Source: Labyrinthula sp. Ha (taxonomy: Eukaryota > Sar > Bigyra > Labyrinthulida > Labyrinthulaceae). Taken from it: DNA of 64,000 nt. Positions 32,881-44,706 of the stretch are shown here, piece by piece (within the stretch, counting starts at the first letter, position 1; the number at the start of each line of letters is the position of its first letter). The position numbers and the translations under genes are program-made. The DNA lies in contig JAALGZ010000019.1 of the NCBI GenBank assembly GCA_015227615.1, forward strand, positions 62,001 to 126,000, given 5' to 3'. The notes beneath the pieces are model-generated. The model saw nothing but the letters and a program-made list of their open reading frames with translations, was not told the origin of the DNA and did no database searches.

Positions 32881-33056
32881 TTATTGACAATTTATCAATA
32901 ATTTCTTGCTCTTGCTTTTCCGATTGATGGCATCTTATAATTCAGCAACCATTACGATTGATTATCAGGACAAAACCAATCTCATTTGATAGGAGCCAAA
33001 ATGCAATACTCTTATTGATAGTCAAAATTCAGGCTATTATTAAATAAGTATTGATA
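32881..33056. repeat. Dispersed palindromic repeat, copy 1
   Basis: It starts with TTATTGACAATTTATCAATAA, a near-perfect palindrome that is nearly identical to the one at 44273. About 80-180 nt later comes a stretch (ATTATCAGGACAAAACCAAT ... CTTATTGATAGTCAAAAT) that aligns with 44608-44674. The two copies therefore share both ends in the same order. It resembles a MITE-like non-autonomous element, but target-site duplications were not identified. Confidence 0.4.
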
Positions 33057-35405
33057 CATTTTATTATATCTGAGTCCTAATATTGACCACTCTGTGTATT
33101 TGATGAGCAACATTCGGACTACATATATCATTTGATACCGAACCTTTTTCATATCTATGTTAACTGAGGTTAAGCTAAGGGCGGTGCTTCACTTGGTTAA
33201 TATAGATAAATTTCATAGGTCATATATACTTGAAAACTTGTTAAGTAATGACAATCATTGTGCTATGCTGCTGTAATGACTGAATCGTACAATTTGAATT
33301 AAGCACCTAAAATCGGTCTCGTACTGAATTCTTCTCCTTTAGGTCGTTGCTTCATCATCTGGCCGTATTTTTTTTAAACGTAGATAATGTGTACTATTTT
33401 TTCAGTTTCACTACTTCAAAAAGGTAAGTATATTTTAAACATGAATCCGGTTAGCGGTAACTAAATATCATTATCCGGTCAATTCTAGCTTCCTTGAATG
33501 TAATAAGTTTACCACCTTGTACGCATAAAGAAGAGTACTCTAGTTGAAGATGGTACTAGCTAAACAAAGCACCTAGAACAATATTTTTACCCGACCTAAC
33601 TTCTGTTACCAAGATACTTTTGCAGCTTTTCGTCTTCTGATTTATGTCATTAACGGCATGAGAAGAGAACTATCATTGGGTTATCCGGAAGACAATGTCT
33701 TTAATCGAGATTAAGGAAAACTCCAAGGAAAACTAGGTTTGGAGGTGATGATTAGACCAAATAAGTGTAACATTGAAAACTAGCAGTTATCGATTAGACG
33801 GGTGGGTTTCATCCAATCTGCAGAGAAAATATGCTTCTCCATTAACAACTACAAGAATCTACCGTATGACCCTGGCCTACAGGATTTTATTTTTGTACAA
33901 GGTAGAAAATAAGTTATTTAATTTTCTTGAGGCTATGAGTTCTATAACAAGTCATGCAGCTAGGCAACAATAGTTGTAGTATTATTTTGCTAGCAGTTTA
34001 CAGCGCAATAGTACAGAAGAAAAACATAGAGTTATTCTAATTTTTGTTTTTAAAGGACGATTTAAAAGATATCCAGGGTTTGTTGTGCGATCTCCTGAGA
34101 AATAGGTAAATGAGCTCGCTCGAGTTCAAATGTTCAGTTTTTGTCTGAATTTTGCTTCATTTAGAGAATGGAAGGTGCTCTAACCTCAATAGAAAAAAAT
34201 TAACGAATTATTCTTGCAATTCAAAAATCAGTAGACCATTTAAGAAAGCAATACTATGGCAAAGGGGCGAAGGTAGTTCTGCATAGCATACTAGCCATGC
34301 TAGTACTATTATTCCGGGGTTTAATAATGATAGAGTTAAATAGAACATATATTGCTAAACATATCTAATTTATTGTTGGCATATGGCTATCCTAAAATCA
34401 ATTTATCCAACAAGTAGGTAGTCTTACATCTCCGCAGATGATAGCTTAGAGTCCTTCGCAGCAATAAAACCGTAGCTCTTAAGAAGGAAGGACTAAAGCA
34501 GGCCAATTCACATTGGTTAAGGGAATAAAACCTTAGAAGGATACTAGGGTTACTAGAGCTTAGTTACGTAAATAAAGTGCGTTTTAACTCATAGATTAAG
34601 TTCTAACATGGTGTAGCTAGAGTTATAATCGCATCTAGCTAATACACCAAGTTGCTCGAGGGAACATTCTAGAGTGAGCCTATGAATTCAATCAGATGGT
34701 AGCCTCGTGAACTAGACTAAGATCGGCATAGATGATTTTGCTATAAGATTGCCCTCCTGTAGTAAGAGACCTTAATTTTTGCAGAAGAAAAAATATATTG
34801 ATTGTGATGGGTATATATGTCATGACTAAAGAAAGTGAGGACAAACCATGATCCTATAGGAACAACTCAAATAGCGTGTGCTCGGTATTTCATAACGAAG
34901 ACACAGATTATTAAAATATTTTTACATGAGAATTCAAACTTTCTTCAAGTTGCAGAGGTTTCTACAACTTTCTTATTGTGTAGTAAGCCCGGAAACTGTC
35001 CCATTTTGAAACATGAGGAGGACTAGTTCTGCTATATTAATTTGCGATTACGGAGATATATGAACTTCTTTCAAAGCAAGACTTTATGTTGCAAGAAGGG
35101 ATGTCCAACTAGTTTTACAAAAGCCAGGTATATTATCCAGAAAAAGCAGAGGCAATAGAAGCGTTTTTCTTGCAAAACGGAAATTTCATGTGCTTAAAGA
35201 TCTTTCGAAGTAAAGGGAGCAATCTATAGCCGAAGCGACACATGATATGGTTTCCGCACTCTATGATTTGTCCTTACATGAACTGATATGCTAGGACAGG
35301 TAAGTAACCAAGTCGAGACAAGATGTATATATGCTTTCTACGAAATTACTAAGAGTCATTTTCTTGGTTAAAACGAGAAATAATAATACCAATCGTTCCC
35401 CGAAG

Positions 35406-35863
35406 TCAGATCCCTAGACACACTAGTTTGACCCCAGGACAACCATTAAGATTAGCTTTCAAACACCCTTGCTTATTCTGAGAATAATAGAGAATAAATA
35501 TTAAGTTAAAAACTTTATAGTCTCCATCATGCTCTTCACTTAAGATATGTTTATCTTTCATTCTAAGTTGAGTTTGGAAGCAAGATTTGAAGACTTGGGA
35601 GGAATCAGCATAATACCAAGCGACCACTCTTTTTCTAATGAACGTAGAGTGACACTCCTGAAAAGGTGAGCATCATTGGCGTGTTTTGAAAAACAGTTTT
35701 TGTTAGTGCAGATGGAGCTTTTAAAATAGGGCACCTTTTCATCTTGCTTGACAACTTTCTTGGTCATATAAATTTTCTCTTCATCTAAAATGTAAAAAAC
35801 ACGGGGATATTTTAGCTTTATTAAAGCTATTTCTCTAAAGAACAGCTTCAACCCTTTAGTCAA
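35406..35863 (-). CDS. Weak overlapping open frames
   Basis: Two overlapping minus-strand frames of 101 codons (35863-35558) and 73 codons (35627-35406) lie in a region otherwise full of stops. The first contains CTNKNCFSKH, a Cys-x4-Cys-x3-His spacing that could be a zinc knuckle by chance. No homologue is recognised. This could be a decayed gene or chance. Confidence 0.15.
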
Positions 35864-36740
35864 GCTTCTCTCAGTTACATATTATACCATTCAATGTCTT
35901 GCAAGACTTTCTTTCTCTGAGACTGAGATTACCAAGACAACAATATTTTCAAGAATATGTTTGTTTTAAACAAGACAATACTTCATAATATATATGAAAC
36001 TACGATTCCTCGAAAGTTTAGCGACCAAGATATCGATCCCAGTGGGCCTTTAGTATTCCTGGTTATGAACGGGCACTTACTAACTCCGGTATCATAGGTC
36101 TCTATAAGAACTTTCTAATTTATTCTTCTTCTACAGAGCTAACGCGAAGAAAAGCTCTTCTTTTGTTTAAATATATTGTTGCTTTAACTTTCTTTTGTCT
36201 TCTTCCCAGTGAAAGTTTCTACTTTGCTTCCCAGTCCCACCGACATCCACGCATATAAAGGCGGGAGCTTACTAATTATCGCAGAGTTGTACTAGTGTAG
36301 ATTAATGGGCAGGAAGATTTTATGAAATCTTAGGTCGTTGAATTTACTATTACTATTTTCCTCGCCCGGCAGCATTACAAAAAATTATGTGCCCACCCTT
36401 GAATTCCTCTATACCAATCTATACGTTGTTCAGACAGTGATCTCTCGTTCCAACCATGATCATCAATCCCTATAGTGGCCATATTTGTATATCAACAACT
36501 ATTTTATAATAGTACTGGTAAAGTTTTTCTCTATACACAAGAAGTTAATGTTTATCATCACTATTTGGTACACGTAATACTTCTGGTAGACTTGGTTGTA
36601 TTTATAATTTTGGTACAGTTTATTTCAGTCACTTTTATTCTATCTCCGGTTCGTCATAGTCGCCAAGTTTCTCTCACCCTGAAATATAACCGGTAAAATC
36701 AAACCCTGCAACTTACCAAAAACAAATTAAAACTTAGAAA

Positions 36741-38312
36741 ATGGCAGAAGAAGCTGAGAAAGAGATTAAAGAGCTTCAGATTGAAGACGCACAGGCTGCA
36801 AAAGTTGAAGAGGAAGAAGCCGAGGGGCTTATTAACCAGAAGGCTAAGGAGCACGAAGCAAACGCTACTCCAGGATTCTCGGTAAAAGCTCAGTTAATTG
36901 CTACTTTAATCATCGTTGGCGCCGCAGCAGTTGGAGTAGGTGTGGGTGTGATATTGTCAAACAATGAAGCAAATGATGACGTAGTGTCCTGGTTAGGTCT
37001 TCCAGGGGACTTGTTCATTCGTTCTCTTACTTGTGTTGTACTTCCGTTGATCTTTGTCAACGTAATTTTGGCCGTAATTCAGATGATCGAAGCCGGAAAA
37101 GCAGGAGCTGTTGGAAAATACACTGTGGCAATGTACCTATTGTCAACTTTTATGGCATCAATTATTGGACTTGTTGCGGTTTTAGTCTTCCGTGATCAGT
37201 TCGAAACCCTAGAAAGTGATGATTCAGAAACTTTCATTCTTCTTCAGTGTCCTGATGGAGGATTCGTTACTGCTGAAGAAGATGGTTCACTAGTTTGTGC
37301 TGAAGAGAGTTCTAATCAATCCCAATTTGAGTTAGATGACCCTAATGGATACCTAGTAACTGCTGATGGAGATATCGAAGATACTATCAGTTTTAGTCAG
37401 ACTCTTCAAGACGGTATTTTCAGAAAGCTGGTTCCTAATAATATCGTAGCTGAGTTTGCAAATGGAGGATTTGTTGGTGTCATTATGTTTGGTATCGTAT
37501 TTGGAACAGCTGCGCAATACTTGAGTAAAAAACCTGTGCTTCTAATCGATTTCTTGGAGGACGTGAATGACATTTTGGCTAAAATCATTGGCTGGATTAT
37601 TCTATTAACGCCAATTGCAGTATTTAGTTTGATTGCAAGTACTCTTGGAGCACAAGCTGATCTGGAACAAACCTTCAACGACATCAGAGTGTTGATCTTT
37701 GCTGCTCTTTCTGCTTTTATAACCCACATTCTAATTGCGTACCCGCTTATTTTCTTCCTGATCACCAGAACAAATCCGTTTGCTTACTTAAGATACATTG
37801 TTCCTGCACAAATTTTCGCTTTCAGTTGTGCTTCATCCGCAGCTACACTTCCTGTAACTATCAGATGTGTTACTGAAACTGGACAAGTACCAAACTCTAT
37901 CAGAGATTTTGTACTTCCTATTGGAGCAACTATCAATATGGATGGAACTGGACTTTACTTTCCACCTGCTATTGTATATTTGGCTATGACTGGTGGTTTT
38001 GATGACCAATTGGATGCTGCTGCTATGTTCTTAATCCTTGTGGTTAGTACCATTGGATCTGCAGGTACTGCTCCAGTACCAAACGCTGGATTAGTGCTTA
38101 TTATTACTGCATTTAACACCGTCTTTAGCTCAAGTGGAACTCCAAGAAACTTTGGTATCATCATTGGAATCGATTGGTTAATGGACAGATTTCAAACAAG
38201 TTTGAACATTACCGGAGATACACTAGTTGCTAGAATCGTAACCCAGCTTTCTGGAGTTAACGTAGAAGGAGGAGTTACTAGCGAGATGCCAGTTAGTCAG
38301 ATTTCGAACTAA
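36741..38312 (+). CDS. Na+/dicarboxylate-amino acid symporter (SLC1/DAACS)
   Basis: The 523-residue protein has the hallmark motifs of the glutamate/neutral amino acid symporter family. The serine-rich tip SSAATLPVT lies at about 365-373 (helical hairpin 1). NMDGT at 399-403 is the unwound Na+/substrate site of TM7. A Gly-rich HP2 segment follows (STIGSAGTAPVPNAG). The cytosolic N-terminus (1-45) is acidic. A roughly 60-residue insert rich in Asp/Glu (about 155-220) sits in the extracellular TM3-TM4 region, as in eukaryotic members. It should import anionic or small neutral amino acids with Na+. It ends in TAA. The next gene on the same strand starts 379 nt later. Confidence 0.92.
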   Translation: MAEEAEKEIKELQIEDAQAAKVEEEEAEGLINQKAKEHEANATPGFSVKAQLIATLIIVGAAAVGVGVGVILSNNEANDDVVSWLGLPGDLFIRSLTCVVLPLIFVNVILAVIQMIEAGKAGAVGKYTVAMYLLSTFMASIIGLVAVLVFRDQFETLESDDSETFILLQCPDGGFVTAEEDGSLVCAEESSNQSQFELDDPNGYLVTADGDIEDTISFSQTLQDGIFRKLVPNNIVAEFANGGFVGVIMFGIVFGTAAQYLSKKPVLLIDFLEDVNDILAKIIGWIILLTPIAVFSLIASTLGAQADLEQTFNDIRVLIFAALSAFITHILIAYPLIFFLITRTNPFAYLRYIVPAQIFAFSCASSAATLPVTIRCVTETGQVPNSIRDFVLPIGATINMDGTGLYFPPAIVYLAMTGGFDDQLDAAAMFLILVVSTIGSAGTAPVPNAGLVLIITAFNTVFSSSGTPRNFGIIIGIDWLMDRFQTSLNITGDTLVARIVTQLSGVNVEGGVTSEMPVSQISN

Positions 38313-38691
38313 AAAGTATATGCTGGATAGGTTACTGATTGAGTCAGTCTTTAAATGATAAATACATATCTTTTAGCCTTCATACTAATATCTGTACACA
38401 ACAAATACAGCCGGAAATAGGTTTTTCCACGATACCATCCGCATCCTCCTTTCTCGTTTCCACGATATTGTAGAAGATAGCACAACTCGAACCAAGTCGA
38501 TACCGATATATCGATTGACTGTCCATCTATTCAGCAACTCTTCCCAGTTCATAGTACGTATATAACCAGCAATAGAACACTTCATCACACTTCATTCGTA
38601 TTCATATTACCCTTACCAATTACCAAACACTGAAACTAAACATTGCACGTCGAAGTTATATAGATAAAGGTAAAACAAGAATAAAAACACA
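38313..38691. other. 379-nt intergenic region
   Basis: It separates the symporter stop from the mucin-like gene ATG. It is less AT-rich than the deserts and includes CGATATATCG near 38510. It probably contains the 3' UTR of the symporter and the promoter of the next gene. I found no upstream exon that would supply a signal peptide to the mucin-like protein. Confidence 0.4.
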
Positions 38692-39447
38692 ATGGGCAAC
38701 ACTCCGTCTACAGATGCTCCAACACCTGTACCATCTCCACTTCCATCTGCGTCGCCAACACCAAATCCAAGTTCAACACCAACGGATTTACCATCCAGAG
38801 CCCCGTCTTCATCCCCTACTGGTGCACCGTCAAGCACACCAAGTTCTTCACCTACTCAGGAGCCCTCTCGTTCACCAACTTCATTACCTTCGTCATCTCC
38901 AAGTTCTAATCCAACCCTACAACCTTCCAAAGTGCCCAGTTTTTCACCTACACTGTCTCCATCAACTTCCCCAACTGTAAATCCGACCCATTCCCCTTCT
39001 AATCAACCAACCAAGGAACCTACCGAGGAACCGACTTTCAACCCTTCATCTTCCCCAAACTTTGAACCTGTATCCCCAAGTTTACAACCAACTTTTCTTC
39101 CTTCATCCTCACCAAACTTGGATCCCTTGTCCCCGAGTTTGCAACCAACGTTGTCTCCCTCTTATGTTCCTGTAAATTCCCCATCTCTAGCACCATCGAC
39201 ACTTAATCCAACTGCACTACCTTCCAAATTTACAGAAACGGAGTCTCCAACAACAAATGATGAAATTTTACTTGGGTTCAATGAAGAGGAAATTTACTTT
39301 CTGAGCGCCGGAGTTTTACTGGCACTCGTCTTTAGTGCTGCATGTGTTGTAATTTTTGCAAAAAGGAAGAGCAATAGGTCTCAAAATAGAAGACAGAACA
39401 TAAAGCAAGTCAATTTGGAACTAAGACAAAAGCATCTTTCATTATAA
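38692..39447 (+). CDS. Mucin-like Pro/Ser/Thr-rich single-pass membrane protein
   Basis: The 251-residue protein consists of about 185 residues of P-S-x-S-P/T-type repeats, with PSSSPN(F/L)(D/E)P(V/L)SPSLQPT duplicated near 118-155. An acidic linker, one TM helix at about 202-223 (YFLSAGVLLALVFSAACVVIF) and a basic tail (KRKSNRSQNRRQN) follow. By the positive-inside rule the repeat part faces outside. There is no N-terminal signal peptide, so it would insert as a type III (signal-anchor) protein unless a 5' exon was missed. The repeats should be heavily O-glycosylated and form a stalk or cell-surface coat. Such repeats are common in diatoms and other stramenopiles. It converges on the LRR gene with 12 nt between stops. 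Confidence 0.78.
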   Translation: MGNTPSTDAPTPVPSPLPSASPTPNPSSTPTDLPSRAPSSSPTGAPSSTPSSSPTQEPSRSPTSLPSSSPSSNPTLQPSKVPSFSPTLSPSTSPTVNPTHSPSNQPTKEPTEEPTFNPSSSPNFEPVSPSLQPTFLPSSSPNLDPLSPSLQPTLSPSYVPVNSPSLAPSTLNPTALPSKFTETESPTTNDEILLGFNEEEIYFLSAGVLLALVFSAACVVIFAKRKSNRSQNRRQNIKQVNLELRQKHLSL

Positions 39448-39459
39448 CTTAATTTACAA

Positions 39460-40436
39460 CTAAACTTTATTATATTTTTTCTTCTTCCTTTTCTTCGATA
39501 ACCTTTCTCTTTCAACTTCACTTTCCGCTGACGCTTGACTAGAACGTCCTGGAAAAGGTGCGTGAAAAGTGGGGAGAGTTAAGATAGTTAGAACTCTTTC
39601 CGCGCCTGAACCGTTATTCTGCCCAAACTTATTGTTAACGGCTCGTGGATTATGCGAAGCTATCCGTTCAACAAGAATAGAAAGCTGTCGTTGTTTTTTA
39701 TATCTAGCTCTTGAAGCCGAGATAACGCCAAGAAGAATAAAAAGTGAAGCTCCAGCTGCACCTGCAACAAAGATTAAGGCGCTGTTATGGTTATTCACTC
39801 CATTTTGTTCGTTTCCCTGTTCTGGATCGTTGTTATCTGGAGGTGGCTCCTCTACTATTAAATCACAATTGTTATCGAAGACAAATCCTGCGGGTGTATC
39901 TGTGTTGAGAACTTGATGCTCAGGCATTGTACCTTCGAAACAGGATTGTGCAACCCTAAGCTCTCCGTCAGCTGGAAAATTTTGAAAAATATCTGGAATC
40001 TCACCACTCAGTTGTGTTTGATCAACTGCGCTAAGAATATTAACAAAGAAGAGGAAAGATACAGGACTCGAAGATTAACTAAGTTTGCCAACTCTGGATT
40101 AAGAGGTCCTCTTAACTGGGATATGCTGAGCCGTATAACTTCTAACGAGGTCATAGAATAGATGAAGTCTGGAAAGGTTCCTGTCATTTGTGAGTTGCCT
40201 TCTAGATTGAGTTCTATTAAGTTTGTTAGGTCAGCAATTTCCGCAGGAATTTCACCTATGATCCTATCACCTTGTGAACATTCTACTATTGTAACATCTT
40301 CCTTCACGGAGTTCTCCAAGTCTGTTAAGAAGCTGTCTAGTCCAGCAGCACATGAGAGAGTAACTTGACAAAAGGAAGATCTTATCACAAAGAAGGCTAA
40401 CAGAAAACGCAACATCGAAGTTTTGACTTGGGACAA
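39460..40436 (-). CDS. Secreted-type LRR single-pass membrane protein
   Basis: Two exons (40436-40063 and 40030-39460) spliced over a 32-nt intron give 314 residues. A signal peptide (MLRFLLAFFVIRSSFC, preceded by MSQVKTS) is followed by a plant-type LRR domain at about 45-150: GEIPAEIADLTNLIELNLEG, MTSLEVIRLSISQLRGPL, LVNLRVLAVDQTQLSGEIP. A short acidic Pro/Asn linker, a TM helix at about 207-228 (ALIFVAGAAGASLFILLGVI) and a basic cytoplasmic tail of about 85 residues ending KKRKKKKYNKV complete it. It looks like a receptor-like protein without a kinase, probably a surface ligand-binding or adhesion protein. The splice completes an LRR unit exactly. It is a convergent neighbour of the mucin-like gene. 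Confidence 0.82.
40031..40062 (-). other. 32-nt intron of the LRR gene
   Basis: On the minus strand it begins GTATCTTTCC, is pyrimidine-rich with TTAAT near the acceptor, and ends TTCTTAG. Removing it joins NLRVL to AVDQTQLSGEIPDIF, restoring a canonical LRR. Without splicing the frame stops after about 20 non-LRR codons. Confidence 0.85.
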
Positions 40437-40593
40437 TGTATTCCTAGTCAGCTATTGTACTAGAAGCGAGATGTAAGTAACCCTTAGTACAATATAATTT
40501 GTATTCTGTAGTAATCACCCACTGATCCCAGTCCCATTGAGATTACAGTGTATTTCTTGCTATTCTTGGGGTTATTTCGGGAGAGCGAAATAT

Positions 40594-40752
40594 TATCGGA
40601 AAGTTATGATGAATTGATACTTTTCCGATAGGAATGATACTTGATAAACTATCGAAAATTTTGAATATGCTAAAATTAGCAGTGGTATAATCTGGATTAC
40701 CGGTTGTTGTCAAGTGATATTATCAGCTTTACTTGAAATTATTTTCGATAAG
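40594..40752. repeat. Inverted-repeat cluster upstream of LRR gene
   Basis: TATCGGAAAGT (40594-40604) pairs with ACTTTTCCGATA (40619-40630). CTATCGAAAATTTT (40649-40662) pairs imperfectly with AAATTATTTTCGATAAG (40736-40752). The shared TATCG(A/G)AAA core in four places suggests either hairpin formation or repeated factor sites, about 160-320 bp upstream of the LRR gene start. Confidence 0.4.
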
Positions 40753-43700
40753 TATAATCCTTACAAAGTTATATCGGGAAGAAAATCTTTCCTTATCCGC
40801 CTAGTGTTCGGTGTTTTTGCAATGTGAGAACAATTCCATACCAAAAAGTTGATAGTATGGATATACAAGGATTGCTCTTGTTAATAGGTTATCAACAATA
40901 CATTACCATATAATAATAAGTAGTCTTTTGAATATCCACCTCGTATTTATCTGTTAAAGCAAAACCAGAATGCATATATTTTGGATCACAATCATAAGAT
41001 AATACATACTCTAATATATATATATAGATTCATCCTATATATCTGAACACTTGTGTACAGTGGTTTTCCACGGACTTTATAAATTATAATAGTAAATACT
41101 AACTAGTAAGATTTTATATGAACACACCAAAATAAAAACCATTCTCTTAGTGGTATTTCTAAATTTATACTTATTTTCAATGAAAAGTTCTCTTTGACCC
41201 ATTAATGAAGATGTATATTGTCTGAACAACCTGTGGTTCCTCTTTTGATAAGCAGAAACCCCTGTCTAGAGTCTCACCGATTTCCCTCAACCTCAAGAAA
41301 AACGTTGCAATAGGAGAAATCGAATGAATAATTTTATCTCTGTTACAACTCTTGACCTTAACTCAATCTTGAATGAAAAGTAAAAACTCAACTTACTTTC
41401 ATGCTTTTTGCTGAAATGTTTGTGGAGGAATTTCTTTTCATAGTATAAACATATTTTCAACATGAACTGACTACAAAAATGATTTCCCTCTCTTTCGTTT
41501 CTGTGTTTCATGTAGTTTTGATATTGACCTCGCTATATTTATCATTTACCTCAGCAAGATCCTTGAATCATCTTACATGGTACTAAAGAGTCTAACCTCT
41601 TCGAATTATTCATACCAGCAAAGTTGCACCTTTAGTAACTACGAGAACTTTACACTTACTTGTGATGTTTTCTGAGTCTTGGTTAAATCTACATCAGGAA
41701 TCTCATTTCTATTAATAAAAACTCAATGAGTTGCATTATAATCGTCTGCAGCATAGCTTTTTTGATGTAACGCTTCTGTCCCTATTTAATACCATTTCTT
41801 TCGACATCACATAGTACACTTTTGTCTACTTTCACAAAAGCCACTGCAGATTATGTATCAATAACATTCGTTTCTCCACTGGAATTGATTATTGCTCGAA
41901 TCCATTCTTAAAATTAGCTACCTTGTACTTAAAGAGGTTAGAAGCCTACTTTTCTTCATGTTTGATTCATCTGCTGTGTGGGTGTTGAGTTTTTTGCATG
42001 ACTCCTGTTAGTTTGCAAATGTACTGGAAAGAGAATGCAGAGTCAGGCAGATTTCTTGCCTGAAAATAAAAGCTTCCAATGCTCCTTGCGTAAACAACAT
42101 TCAGTGCGAACACTATCAAACATGTTTATTTTGAACTTTTGAACGTATAACGTAAAATTAGTAAGGCTAAGTACTGAAACATGTAAACTGCCCTGTAAAG
42201 GGAAATATGAATTAAATTTCAAGAAAACTTTTAAAAATTGGCAATTATCATGATTTGACTAGATCTGAATCTTTTCTGAAGTGAAGTCGTGAAATTTTTA
42301 TCACTTCATGGAAAGCTGTCCAGCTTTAGAGTAAGAGAAAAAAGAAAAGCATATGCACTACAAGAAATATATTTCAGTATCTTGTCACTAGATACTAACA
42401 TTTTTTTGAAAGGTTCATCTATACTAGTTCAGCGAAGTAGATGTGTAAACGCTACAAAAGATAATTTACTAGGCGAGAGGGATAACAGATAAATACAAAG
42501 TCTAGAGACTAAGAACTATTCATATATTTATTCTTGGAAATATCTTACCTAAGTTGGAGATTCAGTTATGTAGGGAGTCATTACAGTAAACTTAGCCATA
42601 ATTACGTACGTTTCAAACTGTCCACTCTGTTTACAATTTTCTTGGTATCATTTTCATATTCCATACTTTACACCAATCCAAAGGAAGAATAACATGAATC
42701 TGACTTCCTATTAATAACTGACAATGTGCATGAACTTTACAATTCCCTATAGATGGAATAATAAACCTATGATTATTATTGCAGTTAACCACTAAAGTAA
42801 GGTAGGTTTCGTTTACTCTCAGAAAACTTTCCGAGAGTTCATAGTTAAAGCAATTCTACTCAACAAATTTATTGTTTTCACCAGAGCCATCTTCATTTGC
42901 TAGCAGAAGTTAGAGTCTTAGGTAGAAGTACTTTCCAAACAAGAGCACCCACTCATGGTAGTTATACAAATAAGAAACAGGATTTAATATCAAATCTAAA
43001 TTAAATTTGCTCACCTCCTGAAGTTATGAGACGAAACTTTAAAAATTACGCAATCTCCAGAAGTATAATCACAGACGGAGATTTGGCTATCAAAAATTTC
43101 CATTTGTGCTGTGAATTTCCCTTAGGTTACATAGTTACATGGTATTCATACATTAAATCATAGTTCATTCATTTCTATACTTAGATAGCATCTATCATCT
43201 CTGAAGTGCCAACTCACAGTATATACTCAACTATTAACTATAATAATAGCTCTCTAGCAAAATGGAGCCATCGCAATTAACCTGAACCTAGGTGGTTTCA
43301 TTTCCGATGGAATTTCTTATATACGTGTTTATCATTCTCGGTATGAAGTGGTGCATTAGCGTGTAACTAATACTATACGAAAATAATGACCAAGGTTAAC
43401 AGTGAAATTTAAATATAAAATCAAGGTAGCATAGAATTTTCTTTCGACTTTGACTATGTTCTTTACAAATGCTGAAGTCTTAACTGAAGTATCAAATAAA
43501 TATATTCTATTGCGAAGAATTGTGCTATCAAAAAAGTTTTTTATAACAAAAGTAGTATGCGAAAATATATCATACCTTCAATCAAATTAAGAAACTACCT
43601 AAGTTTAACGGAGTTTTAGACATAACGAAATAGGTTTTAGAATTTTTCAATCTTATTGTTTCCAGGTCAACCGGCGAAAATTTTTTGTTGAAGGGGTCGA

Positions 43701-44272
43701 AGAAGTACTTCAATACAAGATATGTCAAAGTACAAAGCTTAGTTGTTTCTTTTATAATCAAAAAAGAAATATTTTTAAATTTAAGATTTATTGCCCCTTT
43801 CAAAGAAAGATAGCGCAGTCAAAGTTTCTCTGGAGGAAAGTATTGTATTGACATTAAAGACTGAAATATGGTAAAAACCAGAGAGACAAAGAGCAAGATG
43901 ACAGGATGTTTACATAATCTTCGTGCGTGTACAAAATAATTTGGACTCATAAACTCAAATATAAAGTTCTTAATATATTTGTTAGAACTTTCTAGTTGTT
44001 ATTTACTCCATATTATTCAAAGAGTTTGTTTTTCTGCTTATGTATAAGGTTTGCTGTATATTAGGTGAAATCTTAGGTTTTATGCATCCTAAATCTATTG
44101 GTGGAATACAAATATGAGTTGAATTGCTGGTCCTTAAAAGAAAGTTAGCTGAGAAAAGGCAAAATTAAATTTGAGCTTTACCATTTATTTCAGTTATATA
44201 CTTTACACGATATGAATTATGCACTAATACATTATGTCGTATCGTGCGTCAGACGTAGGGGTGGAATTTGAT

Positions 44273-44706
44273 TTATTGATAATTTATCAATAAAAAAATT
44301 GTCTACATTTTTCACATTGATTAATTTTGATAATTCGCCATCCATTGATTTTGATTATTATTAATAATCAAACGATTTTCGATAATGAATTAGGCCTTGT
44401 GTCCTTAGTTCAAGCGAGCAGAGAAAACTATATCACATCTTGCCACTTAAGAAAATCATTATAATACGGGGTATATGACCCTTCTGCATCCTATTAACAG
44501 ATTATTCCCAGGCCATTGGCCGTTTATTTGAATATACATGCGATACATAATTATAATATATGTTAATTCACCACTTGGCCCAAGGCAATATAGCCCAATT
44601 TATTATTGATAATCAGAAAAAACAGAACAATTTTAAACGAATCAAAATCCCAATTCCACTATTGATAGCCAGAATAAAATTAAGTATAAAATGATTATTA
44701 ATAATT
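44273..44706. repeat. Dispersed palindromic repeat, copy 2
   Basis: It opens with the 21-nt perfect palindrome TTATTGATAATTTATCAATAA and several further TTATTRATAA-like strings. It ends with a stretch around 44605-44706 that aligns with the end of the copy at 32881-33056. It is about 250 nt longer than copy 1 because of intervening sequence between about 44390 and 44600. MITE-like, with no coding capacity. Confidence 0.4.

Larger units (their letters stand above)
32065..36740. other. 4.7 kb intergenic stretch
   Basis: No gene is recognised. It holds a small palindromic repeat copy (32881-33056, listed separately) and two overlapping minus-strand frames at 35406-35863, also listed. A TATAAAG string at 36254-36260 beside a GC-richer patch lies about 480 nt upstream of the symporter ATG and could be a promoter. 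Confidence 0.5.

Noticed and set aside
36475-36696. A 73-codon hydrophobic frame before the symporter
   Set aside because: It is low-complexity Val/Phe/Ile/Tyr sequence with no homology and lies where the symporter promoter and 5' UTR should be.
38714-38980. An 88-codon His/Gln/Leu-rich frame inside the mucin-like gene
   Set aside because: It is a shadow of the Pro/Ser repeat in another frame. Composition follows from the repeat codons.
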